Source: Melastoma dodecandrum (taxonomy: Eukaryota; Streptophyta; Magnoliopsida; Myrtales; Melastomataceae). From it: a stretch of DNA of 64,000 nucleotides. The stretch spans positions 3,179,501 through 3,243,500 of the forward strand of contig JARUPY010000602.1 in NCBI GenBank assembly GCA_029817715.1, given 5' to 3'. Shown here one piece after another: positions 1 to 9,921 of the stretch. A program made the translations under genes and the position numbers. The notes beneath the pieces are model-generated. The model made no database searches, was not told the origin of the DNA, and was given only the letters and a program-made list of their open reading frames with translations. Position 1 is the first letter of the stretch. The number at the start of each line of letters is the position of its first letter.

Positions 1-1
1 T

Positions 2-1047
2 AGCGGCGGCGGCGGCGATCGGTTGAAGAGAGATGAATGGAGCGAGGGTGCCGTCTCAACCCTTCTCGAGGCCTATGAGGCAAAATGGGTCATTCGGAAC
101 AGGGCTAAGCTCAAAGGCCATGACTGGGAGGACGTGGCCAGGTTAGTCTCGTCCAGGTGTAATGGCACCAAGTCCCACAAGACTCAGACTCAGTGCAAGA
201 ACAAGATCGAGTCAATGAAGAAGCGGTACCGGTCGGAGTCGGCCATTGCGGACTCCTCGTCCTGGCCTTTGTACCCACGTCTCGATACGCTCCTGCGCGG
301 GACTTTGTCGCCGAATCCCGTGTCTTCTCAGCAGCCGGCCTCAGCCCCCCCTTCTCTGCCTTCTCAGACTCTGCCGTTTAATCCCTCGCCCCAGGCGCAT
401 CCCCTGCTACTGTTGGATCCTCCCCTGGTGGTAGCATCGCAGTCACCTGGGATGCTGTCTGGAAGCCAGCTGCTCCCGCCACCGCCTCCACTGCTTAACA
501 AGGCACATAATTCTCAGGAATCGAATGGAGCTGACAGGGTAAAGGCGGCAGTTAAGGTCAGTAGCTCTTTACCTGTTTTTGAAAGGTTTGGCGCTAGATT
601 AGTCTCCGCATTACACCGTTTCCTGTTGGCCTGGTTTACTTACAGGAAGATGGACTCGGTTTGGAAGCAAAACTATCCGACCGGTTATCGGATAAGGATC
701 CCTTGGAAACAGACAGCAGCACCCCGGCGCTGTACAGTGACAAGCAGCAGAACTCCAGGTCGAGGCCAAAGACGGAGAGGAAGGGTCGGAGGAGGAAAAG
801 GAGGGGAGAAGAGTGGGAGATAGCGGAGAGCATCAGGTGGCTGGCGGAGGTGGTGGTGAGGTCGGAGCAGTCGAGGATGGAGACCATGAAGGAGATGGAA
901 AGGATGAGGATGGAAGCTGAGGCGAGGCGGGGGGAGATGGAGCTCAAGAGGACCGAGATCGTCGCCAATACCCAGCTGGAGATTGCGAGGATATTCGCCG
1001 CAAGCATCAAGGGGATCGATCCTTCCCTAAGAATTGGAAGGAACTAA
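2..1047 (+). CDS. Trihelix transcription factor, ASIL/ENAP type (5' end outside window)
   Basis: DNA-binding transcription factor of the plant trihelix (Myb/SANT-like) family, expected in the nucleus. The frame is open from base 2, so the start lies upstream of the window. A Gly run is followed by the trihelix domain with its spaced tryptophans (DEWSEGAV, KWVIRNRAKLKGHDWEDV) and the QCKNKIESMKKRYR helix. A Pro/Ser-rich linker follows. The last exon (from 646) ends in a long charged helix (EMERMRMEAEARRGEMELKR then LEIARIFA) typical of ASIL/ENAP proteins. One intron: acceptor after 645; the donor is after 556 or 538, both in phase 0. The ASIL/ENAP subgroup is my family assignment from these motifs; the exact orthologue is not resolved. 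Confidence 0.88.
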
Positions 1048-1346
1048 GACTTAACTGATACTTCCGAGTACATGTATTGGCGATTGCAGATGGTTTTAGG
1101 ATTCTCCTATAAAGTAATAATTCCATATGCTGCATTGTTATTACAGTACCCTTTTGTCAGTTGAACAATTTGACATCTAAGTCATTGACAAACCTCTAAT
1201 TATCTTCAATTCTTCTATCTTTTTTTGGTTTCTACATTAACAAAATGGTAAGAAGAAGGGGGTGAGAGTTTGAACCCCCAAAAACCCCAGCAAAGCTTTA
1301 AACCTCGTACCTTTGAAACTTCCTACCTAATCCGGAGACGGGGGCA

Positions 1347-2481
1347 ATGAGGATGTCTCTGCTTCAGCTGCCCGCTCCTATCAACGCGTCCCTCATCCAC
1401 GCACCTCGTCCTCTTCCTTCCCATTTCCCTCCCGTTGGGTCCTTAGTCGGAATCCACCGTCAAAATCCCATCTTTTCGCCTCCCCCGGCCATAAAGGAGA
1501 GACCTTACGCCCCGTCGACGCAACCCTGGAGGTTGCTCAGCAAACCCCCGAGAGGAAAGTACCTCCAGGATGACTACCTCGTGGTACGCCCTCCCAGTAA
1601 TCATTGAATTTATCTTCGGTTGCGGGATGATTTTGATATAATTTTTTCGGGTTTTTGAGGTTTTGAATGTGGGCATGCGTCTGGTTTTGTTGTCCGAGGA
1701 TGGCTGTTGTTGTGGGAATTGATTCTCATGATTCGTTGCGGCTTGATTGATGCTGAATGTGTTTTTGCTTTTTTTTTTTTTCTGAAGAAGAAAATGTCGG
1801 CTGAGGAGGTTCAGGATCTGGTGAGGGGGAAGAGGGATGTGCCCCTCGTTATCGATTTCTACGCGACGTGGTGCGGCCCTTGTATCCTCATGGCTCAAGA
1901 ACTTGAAATGGTAACTCTAGTTCCCGTCCTCCTCGCTTTTCCTCTTCAGGGGAATGAATTTGTTACCGAGTCGCGGTTTCTGGGATAAGGGAAGTTATCA
2001 ATTCGACTTGTTTTCCTACAGTTAGGTGCTGGAGTCTCTTTAGAAATGCTAGATGCTATAAACGATTCAAGTACTCCAGAGTCATGTCTTGACAAGAGCT
2101 GGTGTTAGATTGATTTGCCTGTTAGGGTAGTTTTTGCTGATGTAGATCACTGTGGCAGCTTGCAGTGGAGTGTGAAAAGAACGCAATTATCGTTAAGGTT
2201 GACACGGACGATGAGAACGAATTTGCACGGGACATGCAGGTATCATTCATTTGGCAAAACTTCCTGTATTGCCTGTGGCATTGTTTCTGGGATTTCGCTT
2301 TCATACCTTCCTGTTGGGAAACAGGGCCATCGTGAGATAGATCTCCTACTGACGCATTGATGGATCAGGTGCGCGGCCGACTCTGTACTTTATAAGCCCA
2401 GATCCGAAGAAAGAGGCTATTCGTACCGAGGGTCTCATTCCTCTCCAGATGATGAGGGATATATTGGACAATGACATGTGA
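1347..2481 (+). CDS. TRXz: Thioredoxin z / CITRX, chloroplast; last exon out of frame
   Basis: Chloroplast thioredoxin of the CITRX/TRX z type, known as a partner of the plastid-encoded RNA polymerase. Four exons: about 1347-1583, 1788-1910, 2159-2239, 2369-2481. The first codes a Ser/Pro-rich transit-like N-terminus ending in DDYLV. The second holds the active site ATWCGPC. The third gives VKVDTDDENEFARDMQ. The last gives PTLYFISPDPKKEAIRTEG and ends NDM-stop, as expected for the family. The last exon is 113 bases, not a multiple of three: after VRG the frame runs into TAA, while the expected protein continues in another frame from about base 2378. About four bases appear to be missing next to the VRG codons. 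Either a consensus error or a real lesion; the family assignment is firm. Confidence 0.85.
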
Positions 2482-3032
2482 GGGACCGGTTGGACTCACA
2501 TTGTGGTGTTAATTGTTGCATCCTTCAAGCCAGCATCAACCTCCTATGGATCAAATTCTCTTATTTCGTGCTTTGCCAGGAAGACGCTGAGTTGGCGAAG
2601 TTAGTATCTAGGGACGTAGTGGTCACTGAACCTTTGGTCGTAAATATATAGCTCCAGAGATGAATCTTGAGCAGTTAGAGAGAACTACTAGAGCTTTTTG
2701 TTATCTGGATGAGAACTGACAGCATTTTTGCGAATGTGTTAAGCACAGTACCAAAAAAGCCATGTGTTTTTGAATGATGGACTGGCAAATCCGAAGGCGT
2801 CCTTTTATTGATGTCTTCTGCACGACCAGATAACATGATTTGCAGAAAGCTCCTTTTATTGATGTCTTCTGCACGACCAGATAACATGATGAACTTGCAG
2901 AAAACACAAGGAACGGAACTTTCGGCCATTCGGTTACCCCGAACACACAGAGAATGCACAATCCTTGGTGGAAAAGTGCAGCAGCATGAGATCAATGGCT
3001 TCCTCTATTCTCATTTCCAAAAAAGTACAGCG
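2482..3032. other. Non-coding stretch with a tandem duplication
   Basis: 3' flank of the thioredoxin gene. No convincing coding region. It holds the 40-bp direct repeat listed separately. Confidence 0.5.
2800..2890. repeat. Direct repeat, two 40-bp copies
   Basis: The block starting TCCTTTTATTGATGTC at 2800-2839 recurs without mismatch at 2851-2890, a period of 51 bases. The short bridge (TTGCAGAAAGC) resembles the sequence after the second copy (CTTGCAGAAAAC), so one local duplication explains it. Confidence 0.9.
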
Positions 3033-3281
3033 CTAGAGGAAAATGTGGGGAGCAGTAGGCTTGGAGCCGGAGGAGGGGAAGAAGGCCAACAACAGCAGCG
3101 TGGCCAAAATACCGACCGGGAAGAATATTTGCATCAGCGGCAGAGGAGGCAAGGGGGGCAGCAGCAGGGAAAGGACTACCATCAATGCTGCTAGACACAT
3201 CAGGACCAGGACCGGGTCGACCCACTTTGCCGTCCTCTCCTCCGGTGATGATCCTTTGATTCCTCCTCCTGGCAGCCCCAC
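3033..3281 (-). CDS. ARGOS/OSR (organ size related)-like small membrane protein, start unclear
   Basis: The minus-strand frame codes two hydrophobic helices around the Pro/Leu signature LLLPPLPPLPLMQIFFPVGI, ending LLLLAFFPSS. This is the hallmark of the ARGOS/ARL/OSR domain, whose members are ER or plasma-membrane proteins that promote organ growth and dampen ethylene response. Size (about 80 residues) fits OSR proteins. No ATG lies in this frame: it is open back to a TAA near 3329, and the listed start is GTG. The nearest ATG upstream is in another frame. Either a 5' exon supplies the start, or one base is missing, or the copy is dead. Identification rests on the OSR motif only. Confidence 0.55.
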   Translation of the reverse strand: MGLPGGGIKGSSPEERTAKWVDPVLVLMCLAALMVVLSLLLPPLPPLPLMQIFFPVGILATLLLLAFFPSSGSKPTAPHIFL

Positions 3282-3456
3282 ATTGCCGAAAAGGACACCG
3301 GGGGAGCCCCAAGTTGCTCTATGCTGAAGATATTATAAGAGTGGGGAGTCCGGGGTGGGAGATAAAAAGAGGAGGTGTGAATATAATACTAAAAAAAATA
3401 AAGTGGACTGATGGCGGCAATTCACGACAAATATTTCAAATACATTGATAACCTTA

Positions 3457-4488
3457 GGCAAATTATCGATTTTTGGCTCAATCTATAGGTCAACTTTAGT
3501 TTTAGCTGTGGCCCAATCTCCATTTTATTTTTTGATTTGGCCTAATACCCGAAGTCCGTTAAGCGCTGCAGACGTGTCGTTGACGGACATTTACGATGTC
3601 TTACGTGGCTCTATTTTTTTTAGGGAAACGTTACGTGGTCAAAATTGAGAACTTGTCCGTGTTCATATTGTCCGTGTTCATCTGGGTTATTCTTGGCCGT
3701 GTTCCCTCATAGCCGACTCCCTCTCCATCGCACACCGGCACTCCACCTTCCACCCAATCCCTGCGCTCCCCTCCTTCCTGAAAGTCCCCTTCAAGATCTT
3801 CTCCTCCCCTAGATAAACCTCGAACCGAAGCCCCGCCCCGGCTCGTACCTTGTCCCTATAACCATACGAGACCCCATCATCGTCCCTGACGCGGTGGAGG
3901 GTGACGAAGGCCGGGACATCCGGCCAAACCTTTGTCCCGTCGATCTCGAGCCCAGCCTCGCTGATCCTGGGGAGGTAAACGAGGGTCAAGGACTCCGGGA
4001 ACCGCTGGCCGCGATGACCACCGGGGAAGCGGACATAGACGGAGCTGATCCTGAGGGGCTGGGGGGACGCGGTTGAGTAGCTGGGTAAGAAGCTGTCGGA
4101 AGCCCTGCACATGGTGGTTTCTTTGAGGAGCAAAAGTAAGAGTTGGGTTTGTGTGTGGAGTACAGATGAACACGGCCAAGAACAACCCACCCAGATGAAT
4201 ACGGAGAAGGAGGACAAAAATTACAAACAAACCCTAATCTCAATTTCTTTTTCAATTTCTTTCCTTACGTTATAATATATCTCCCGTACATAAACGAGCT
4301 GGTTCTCAATTTAGGCCACGTAACATTTTCAATGTCAGTCAACGACACGTCTGTTGCGCTTAACAGACGTCGGGTATTAGGCCAAATCAAAAAATAAAAT
4401 GGAGATTGGACCACAACTAAAACTTTTTAAACGATATGCCACAGAAGAAAGTTGGCCCATAGATTGGGCCAAAAATCGATAATTTGCC
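3457..4488. mobile_element. TIR element A, Pack-MULE-like, about 1.03 kb
   Basis: The ends are long, diverged inverted repeats of about 150-190 bases. The left end starts GGCAAATTATCGATTTTTGG; the right end is its inverse (ending CGATAATTTGCC). Shared inner stretches include CTAATACCCGA and GACGTGTCGTTGAC. Between the repeats lies a gene-like minus-strand ORF, so this looks like a non-autonomous DNA element that captured host coding sequence. I see no clear target duplication. Element B (52,741-54,090) has a related terminus. The MULE class is inferred from long TIRs and gene capture. Confidence 0.65.
3687..4217 (-). pseudogene. Captured host gene fragment inside element A
   Basis: A 176-codon minus-strand frame between the inverted repeats. 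Its core (SVYVRFPGG, then PESLTLVYLPRISEAGLEI, then LRFEVYLGEEKILKGTFRKE) is well-formed protein sequence and weakly recalls the plant At1g01500-like family of unknown biochemical role. The first 30 or so codons read into low-complexity leucine and are unlikely to be original. No promoter is evident. Probably a transduplicated fragment rather than a working gene; the family guess is weak. Confidence 0.4.
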
Positions 4489-5426
4489 ATTAATAAAATA
4501 TTGTATTTAAATTATACATTTATTTTATACTTTTCAATATCCGATTCTAATTGGACACGATTATATTAATATTTTTTCTGTGATTTCCTTGTCATATTAT
4601 TACTTAATCTCTTTTTTTTATGCGATGTATCGAAAGATTCTACTATTGTTTCACTAAAAAACAAACTTATGTTTTGTATTTAAGAAAATGAAATTAATTA
4701 GAATAATAGTTAGATTTTGTAAATGGTTGTTCTTAATCAAGTATCGGACTTTTTACAATTAAAAATGTTTGCTCAAATTGGGATGTGAAAATATTTCATC
4801 AGATCCCCTCCTGTTAGATTTTCTTTTTAAAATAAAATCATTTTTTTTTTAATTCAATGAGAAAAAGGTAACATTTCTTGTTCATCAAGTAGTTATAAAT
4901 TAGAGAAATAAATCTCACAATTATACCGAACATAAATTTCCTTTAAAAAGCAATAAAAAAAATACTTTATGGGCCCATAGGCCCACAAGATTTGACCTCC
5001 CCTCCTCCTCCTCCTCTCCTCTGTCCCCTCTCTCCTCTCGTCTCTTCCCTGCCTCTCCGCTTTCCGTACGTCTCTTCTAATTGCCCCACCCCGCCTTCGC
5101 CTTCCGCTGCTTCCCAACGGAACCAACCGTCCAACCGACTCCCCCCCCCCCCCCAACAGAATACAAAAGGAAAAAGAAGGAAATCTACGTCCGGAGGAGT
5201 GGGAACGAGATTCGAATCCGCATTGGTTCGGATAACGTGCCTTCTCGCCGGATATGAATCCCTACGTCTCCCTCCCTTCGTGATCCCCTCCACCTCCGTC
5301 TTCGGTGTTTTCTGGCGTATTCGGCACATCCAGAGGGATCGGCGTTTCGTTCGATTGATTCGTGTTCGGTTTCCCTTCCGTTTCGTCCTGGTTCCCCGTT
5401 TATTCTCTTCTTTGTCTAGCTTTAGC
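4489..5426. other. AT-rich intergenic DNA, then promoter and 5' leader of the Nudix gene
   Basis: 4489-4960 is AT-rich with no coding signal. From about 4992 a CT-rich run, typical of plant core promoters and 5' leaders, continues to the Nudix start codon. A run of 14 C (5141-5154) lies inside it. Confidence 0.5.
4968..4986. promoter_or_regulatory. Site II (TGGGCC/GGCCCA) cluster upstream of the Nudix gene
   Basis: ATGGGCCCATAGGCCCAC holds overlapping GGCCCA/TGGGCC motifs, known plant site II elements bound by TCP factors in promoters of housekeeping genes. It lies about 440 bases before the start codon and just before the CT-rich leader. Confidence 0.5.
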
Positions 5427-7556
5427 ATGTGTGATTTGGTAGCCCGCACCGGTCGGCATCAGCAGCGTTACGAGGCCGGATGTCGCCTTGTCGCTGGGTA
5501 CGATACATCGCCGCCGTTTCTCTCTACATTGATTTTTTTTAATTGGCTTCTCTTTGCGGGTGGTGTTGCGTGGGACGTGGATTTCTCGCTTCCTTTTTCG
5601 TTTTCGGCGGCAACTTTAGGTTATTGTTGCGGTCTTGTTTGTAAGTTTGAATTTCATGGCTGGGTGGTGTCGCTTTGACCGTTTGTTGTTGGTGTGCTGT
5701 GCGTGGGGGCCATCATCTGTTGTTAAATTGTAGTCGTCATTTGTGTTGTCGATTTCGCTCACTTTTTCTTCGCATTTCCCGGATGAAACGTTCCTCGGAC
5801 TTTGGTTTTCGACGCCTTTGCTCACTGGCTCTTTCAGATTTATTAGTGTTTTAGAAGCTCCAACGGCTGAAAGGGATTAATTATGAAAGAATTTGCAGGT
5901 GTCTTCAGTGGATTCCTGATTTGTTATTTCTAATTCATATCGTATTGTTATTGTTTATGGAATGCTTCTCTGGTAGAGGTCGAGTTATAGGCTGTCGAAA
6001 TTGTCCTTTTTCTCACAGATAAACTTCTATCACAGTCACCTTTTGCCATGGCTTTGTAGCAGCTTCAGTTTTACTTTTCTTTTGCTGCTGGAGTGAGTGA
6101 GAGGTGGTGTTTGGTTTACAACCTTCGTTTGTGATATGTTTGTGGGAGTCATCGTATATCTTTTTTTCGTGTCTTTCTCTGCTTCAGGTGTATTCCTTTT
6201 AGATATAGATCCACTGGTGATGATAGCGACACGTCCGAAAAGATTGTCGAGGTGCTAATGATCAATTCTACTAGTGGGCCTGGTCTTCTGTTCCCTAAGG
6301 TATTGGGTTCTCTGCATCTCCCACATCATGGGAGAAGAATGGGATTTCTTTTGATATCGTGATGTTACATAACTATTGTTTTGTCTAAGCATCCTTGTAA
6401 AATAATTTCCAATTAGCCAGGCTCTTTTCCTCAACCTAGTTTGGCCATTGTGCGCTCCATGGACACCACTTTTCTGTTATGTTCCATTGTTCTTTTCTTT
6501 TTTCTATGCAAGGCATTTGATTACATTCTCAATAAAAAAAGATAAAGCACTAATTAAATTTCAAATTTCACTGGGGAGCTAGTTGAAGATATTCTCGTCT
6601 AATATTTTGTAAACCTGTAGTTACAGCTTGCAATCGTGTACAATTTACATTTCTAGCAGTTAGTGTAGAAACACGTGTTTTGCATCTCTTGGAACTTTAA
6701 CCACAATCAGATTGTTTTGTTTGTTAAAGGGTGGATGGGAAAATGATGAAACGGTTGAGGAAGCTGCTGTCAGGGAAGCCATTGAAGAAGCTGGAGTTAG
6801 AGGTGACTTGAAGGTGGTGTACACTTTGTTATCTTTTCTTGCGCAAATATTTCCAAAAATTTGACATTGTCTCTGTTGAAGAGGCTGCTACTGCTAGTAA
6901 TAACTCGAAGGTGAACATGTATGGAGTCTTTTTTGCAAAGAGGGCATTTTCATATTTTGCATTCAATAAGATAGGATACCTGTCGAATTTCTTTTATATT
7001 GAGCCAGATCTCAACCTCTGTGGATTTGATCTCTGTAATTTCAGATTTGGATCTCAATTATCCAGTTTTGAGTTCATATCTGTTGATTGTTGGCCATGTA
7101 AGCTCGTTGGTTTTGTATGAGCAGATAGTAGACATGTACAGCTCTATGAAGTGAGTTCTTGAATATCAGCTTATGCAACCGTTTCATCCTGTGATTTTTT
7201 TCAAAGAACCGGCCAGTTCTTCGTGTCCAAATGAAACCTGACGGTAAATCTGAGTCTGATGGCCTTCTCACGCAGTTCATGTTTTTCCTTGTCCTTGCTC
7301 GCAGGATCTAATTGGGCACTATGACTTCAAGAGCAAAACTCACCAAGACGAGTTCTGTCCCGACGGTTCGTGTAGGGCTGCAATGTTTGCACTCTTCGTC
7401 AACGAGGAACTCGAATTGTGGCCAGAACAAGACATCCGGCAGAGGACCTGGGTGACAATACCGGAAGCCATCGAGTGTTGCCGCCATCCTTGGATGAGAG
7501 AGGCGCTGGTAAACGGCTTCCTGAAGTGGCAAGGAGACAACATGCTCGAAGACTAA
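5427..7556 (+). CDS. Nudix hydrolase, NUDT12/13/16-like
   Basis: Hydrolase of nucleoside diphosphate-linked or diphosphoinositol substrates. Four exons: 5427-5497, 6188-6299, 6730-6813, 7305-7556, all frame-consistent, giving 172 residues. Exon 1 begins MCDLVARTGRHQQRYE. The Nudix box GX5EX7REUXEEXGU is perfect at residues 62-84 (GGWENDETVEEAAVREAIEE then AGV). The C-terminus has the plant-subgroup pattern LIGHYDFKSKTHQDEF, RTWVTIPEAIE and WMREALV. Residue layout matches plant NUDT12/13/16, which lack the long N-terminal domain of other Nudix proteins. Introns follow the usual pattern for this group. Exact substrate cannot be read from sequence. Confidence 0.92.
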
Positions 7557-8245
7557 CCTGAGGTTCGGTTGCTTTTGTCCTCCTTAAACTGGATCAAAAG
7601 ATTCGCATTCATTAGGATCCTAGGATTTTATACTCTCAATAAACTTTTTCTAACTATTCCTCCTCCGATTGTTGGGCCACCCAAGCTTTTAGGATCTGGT
7701 AGTAGTAGAAGGCAGTAGTACACATTGGATAGAGAAGAAGCCGAGCAGGTCTGTCCTTTTAGGGATGATTTTTCGATTGTTTTCCTGTTGTGGGCCCACA
7801 ACAATTAGATCAGGCTTCAGTGTTCCAATTTGGTCCGTTAATGGGCTTATCGTGTTGGGCCTGATGTACGGGCCCATCCTCCATTAGGGTAAAAAGAAAG
7901 CCCGGGGTGAAACAGGATCAGACAAAGGTAAACTTTCTCGACAAAATCCAAGGGGAAAACGAACTGCGAAGACAGCGGATTTGATCCCCGCCGCAATTGG
8001 GAGGACGAGCAAAATTTGCTCCCGGCATGACTTTGTCGTATTTCAATAAAATTGAACCAAAGTGATTTGTATTATACAGATCCGATGGCTTGGTCAATCT
8101 ATACACATGAAACGTGGCGTTACTACATATTACATGATTTGAGCCCTCGTCCCTTTTCGCCACTTGTATTCATGCCGTTTTTTTTTTCTTTCCTTTAAGA
8201 AAAGAAGGAATGAACAAAACGAATAAATTTCATCCGATTGGTGAT
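7557..8245. other. 3' flanks between the Nudix and VQ genes
   Basis: Converging 3' regions. A GTGGGCCCAC palindrome and other GGCCCA motifs lie at about 7790-7880. No coding sequence recognised. Confidence 0.4.
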
Positions 8246-8638
8246 TCAGACCGAGTCGAAGCTTCCCAGGACCTCCAGCAACGTAGAATCCTGAAACAGC
8301 GAGTCTGTTTCCGATGGTGACTCGCTCCCCAAGTAATCCAGGCAGTATCCGGACCCCTCCGAGGATCCGAACGACTTGTTGCTGTGCTGGGGAGCGTCCT
8401 CGGTCCTTGGACGGGGGCTCCTTGTGCAGTACCAGTCCCCGCTCTCCATTACGCGGGCCACGTCCGAGTCTCGCCCCGTGAGTTTCTGGACGGTGGCGCG
8501 GAACTTGGCAGCTGTCGTCGTCACCTTCATAGGGCTGGATATGTAGATGACCTTGAGGCCCTTATTGGGCGACCCCGTGAGTCGTTCCCCGGCCTCGTCC
8601 TTGCCGCCGAAAAGCTTCCGCGTGTTCACTCCGAGCAT
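8246..8638 (-). CDS. VQ-motif protein, SIB1-like
   Basis: Single-exon, 130-residue VQ protein. The diagnostic motif FRATVQKLTG follows KVTTTAAK, with KGLKVIYISSPM just before. That arrangement is characteristic of SIGMA FACTOR BINDING PROTEIN (SIB1/SIB2) and its relatives, which bind WRKY factors in the nucleus and, for SIB1, sigma factor in plastids. The C-terminal half is acidic and Ser-rich. The ATG at 8638 starts MLGVNTRK, and a TATA-like box lies about 95 bases upstream on the same strand. Absence of introns is normal for the family. The WRKY or sigma-factor partner is inferred from the family. Confidence 0.88.
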   Translation of the reverse strand: MLGVNTRKLFGGKDEAGERLTGSPNKGLKVIYISSPMKVTTTAAKFRATVQKLTGRDSDVARVMESGDWYCTRSPRPRTEDAPQHSNKSFGSSEGSGYCLDYLGSESPSETDSLFQDSTLLEVLGSFDSV

Positions 8639-8730
8639 CGTCTTGGTTATGTTTGGGGGTTGGGGGGGGTGTTGAGGAAGTGGGAGGAGTTGATCCGCAA
8701 TATCAAAAGTATGGTAATCGTACGGAGGCG

Positions 8731-8738
8731 TATATAAA
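8731..8738 (-). promoter_or_regulatory. TATA box of the VQ gene
   Basis: TTTATATA on the minus strand, about 95 bases before the VQ start codon, a plausible TATA position for a short leader. Confidence 0.45.
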
Positions 8739-9079
8739 GGGATTTGATGTTAAAGGGGAAGAGGAGGGCAGTTTCTAAGAAGGAAATGGGCGGGCGGGGG
8801 AAGATAATAATTTGTTTACTTGTAAGAAGATCTGAAGTGGTGGTGGGTGGTGGGATTATAACATAAATCAATCACGGGATAAAACCGGAGCTTCGTTCTT
8901 TTTACCGTGGTCCTCAAAACTATATTCTTTACGTAGTAATTTTTTTATTTCCCAATAACTTTTTTATTTCCCAACTTACGGTTGTCTCAATCCTCTCTTT
9001 TCTTTTTCTTTTAAATCAGCCTCAAATTTCTTCTCTTTTGTAATTTATTTCCTCGAGACAAAAAAAGAAAATTTTTTCT
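8739..9079. other. Upstream flank of the VQ gene, reaching the viral insert
   Basis: AT-rich, T-run rich sequence. The host/virus junction lies somewhere between about 8890 and 9083; no repeat marks it. Confidence 0.4.
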
Positions 9080-9083
9080 AAGC

Positions 9084-9096
9084 GGCTCTGATACCA
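9084..9096 (-). other. tRNA-Met primer binding site of the viral copy
   Basis: TGGTATCAGAGCC on the minus strand matches the initiator tRNA-Met primer site used by Caulimoviridae for minus-strand synthesis. It starts two bases after the coiled-coil ORF's stop codon. Confidence 0.8.
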
Positions 9097-9097
9097 A

Positions 9098-9427
9098 TTA
9101 GACAAGCAGGATACGAACTTTGGAAGATTTTTCTAATTGCCTTTGTCGTCGGCGCTCTGCCAATCTCAAATACTCGTTAGAGCATCTTGAATTAGCCGTA
9201 AATCCTAAATTGGACTTACCTTCAAGGAAGAATTCCTCAAATTCACTCTGGATCAGAGTCAGTTCTTCTAATTTTTTAGAATAACTCTCTACAAGCCTTG
9301 ACAACTCAGTTATCTGGGCCGATTGACCTTCCAAACGATCCACTACAGTATTCAAAAGTCCAGTAATAGAATCCTTGCCAACCCTGTAATCCAAATGGAG
9401 CAATTCTGGGTTTGGACAATCAGTCAT
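9098..9427 (-). pseudogene. Viral small coiled-coil ORF
   Basis: A 109-codon open frame between the viral promoter and the primer site. Residues about 10-70 are heptad-rich (VDRLEGQSAQITELSRLVES) and predicted coiled coil; the end is basic (AERRRQRQLEKSSK). The size and coil recall virion-associated or small leader proteins of caulimovirids, but I see no specific signature. Its stop codon lies directly before the primer site. Confidence 0.5.
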
Positions 9428-9681
9428 AGAAATTACTCGTGCACTCGCACCGCTTTAATTAAGTTTCCTTAATTAAACTCTTCTTTCAAGATAGAAAGAA
9501 CAACATAAACAACTTAAAGATAAAAGATGTTTATCATAACTCTCTCCGATGAGTACCTCCAAGGGTTCACTAAACTTCCGCAATTTCAGAGATTCAAGAG
9601 TTCCTCAATTCTCGAGATCGAGGGTTATGTGAGATGGAGAGGTTCTTTTGTGTCCTCTCAAATGGCCCTTACCTTGAGGGT

Positions 9682-9689
9682 CTTATATA
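9682..9689 (-). promoter_or_regulatory. TATA box of the viral pregenomic promoter
   Basis: TATATAAG on the minus strand about 255 bases upstream of the coiled-coil ORF, in the long non-coding stretch 9428-9921. Position and sequence fit a pregenomic RNA promoter. Confidence 0.55.
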
Positions 9690-9921
9690 GACACTCCTCC
9701 TCCTTAGCAAGGTTTCATTTCAGCCCAAAGGCTCTTGATTTCTTAAGGTATTCTCAAGACAGATCAAAGAACTCAAACTCAGAGAGATGTGAGAGAAAGT
9801 ACTCTATTCAGATCGCCTCCCTAAATGAGGTAGAGGGTTGTGAAATATATACACGAAAGAGGCTGGTGTCTTGGCACTGTTTGCCAGCTCAAAAGTAAAA
9901 GGAATCTAAATTTTTGAAAAA

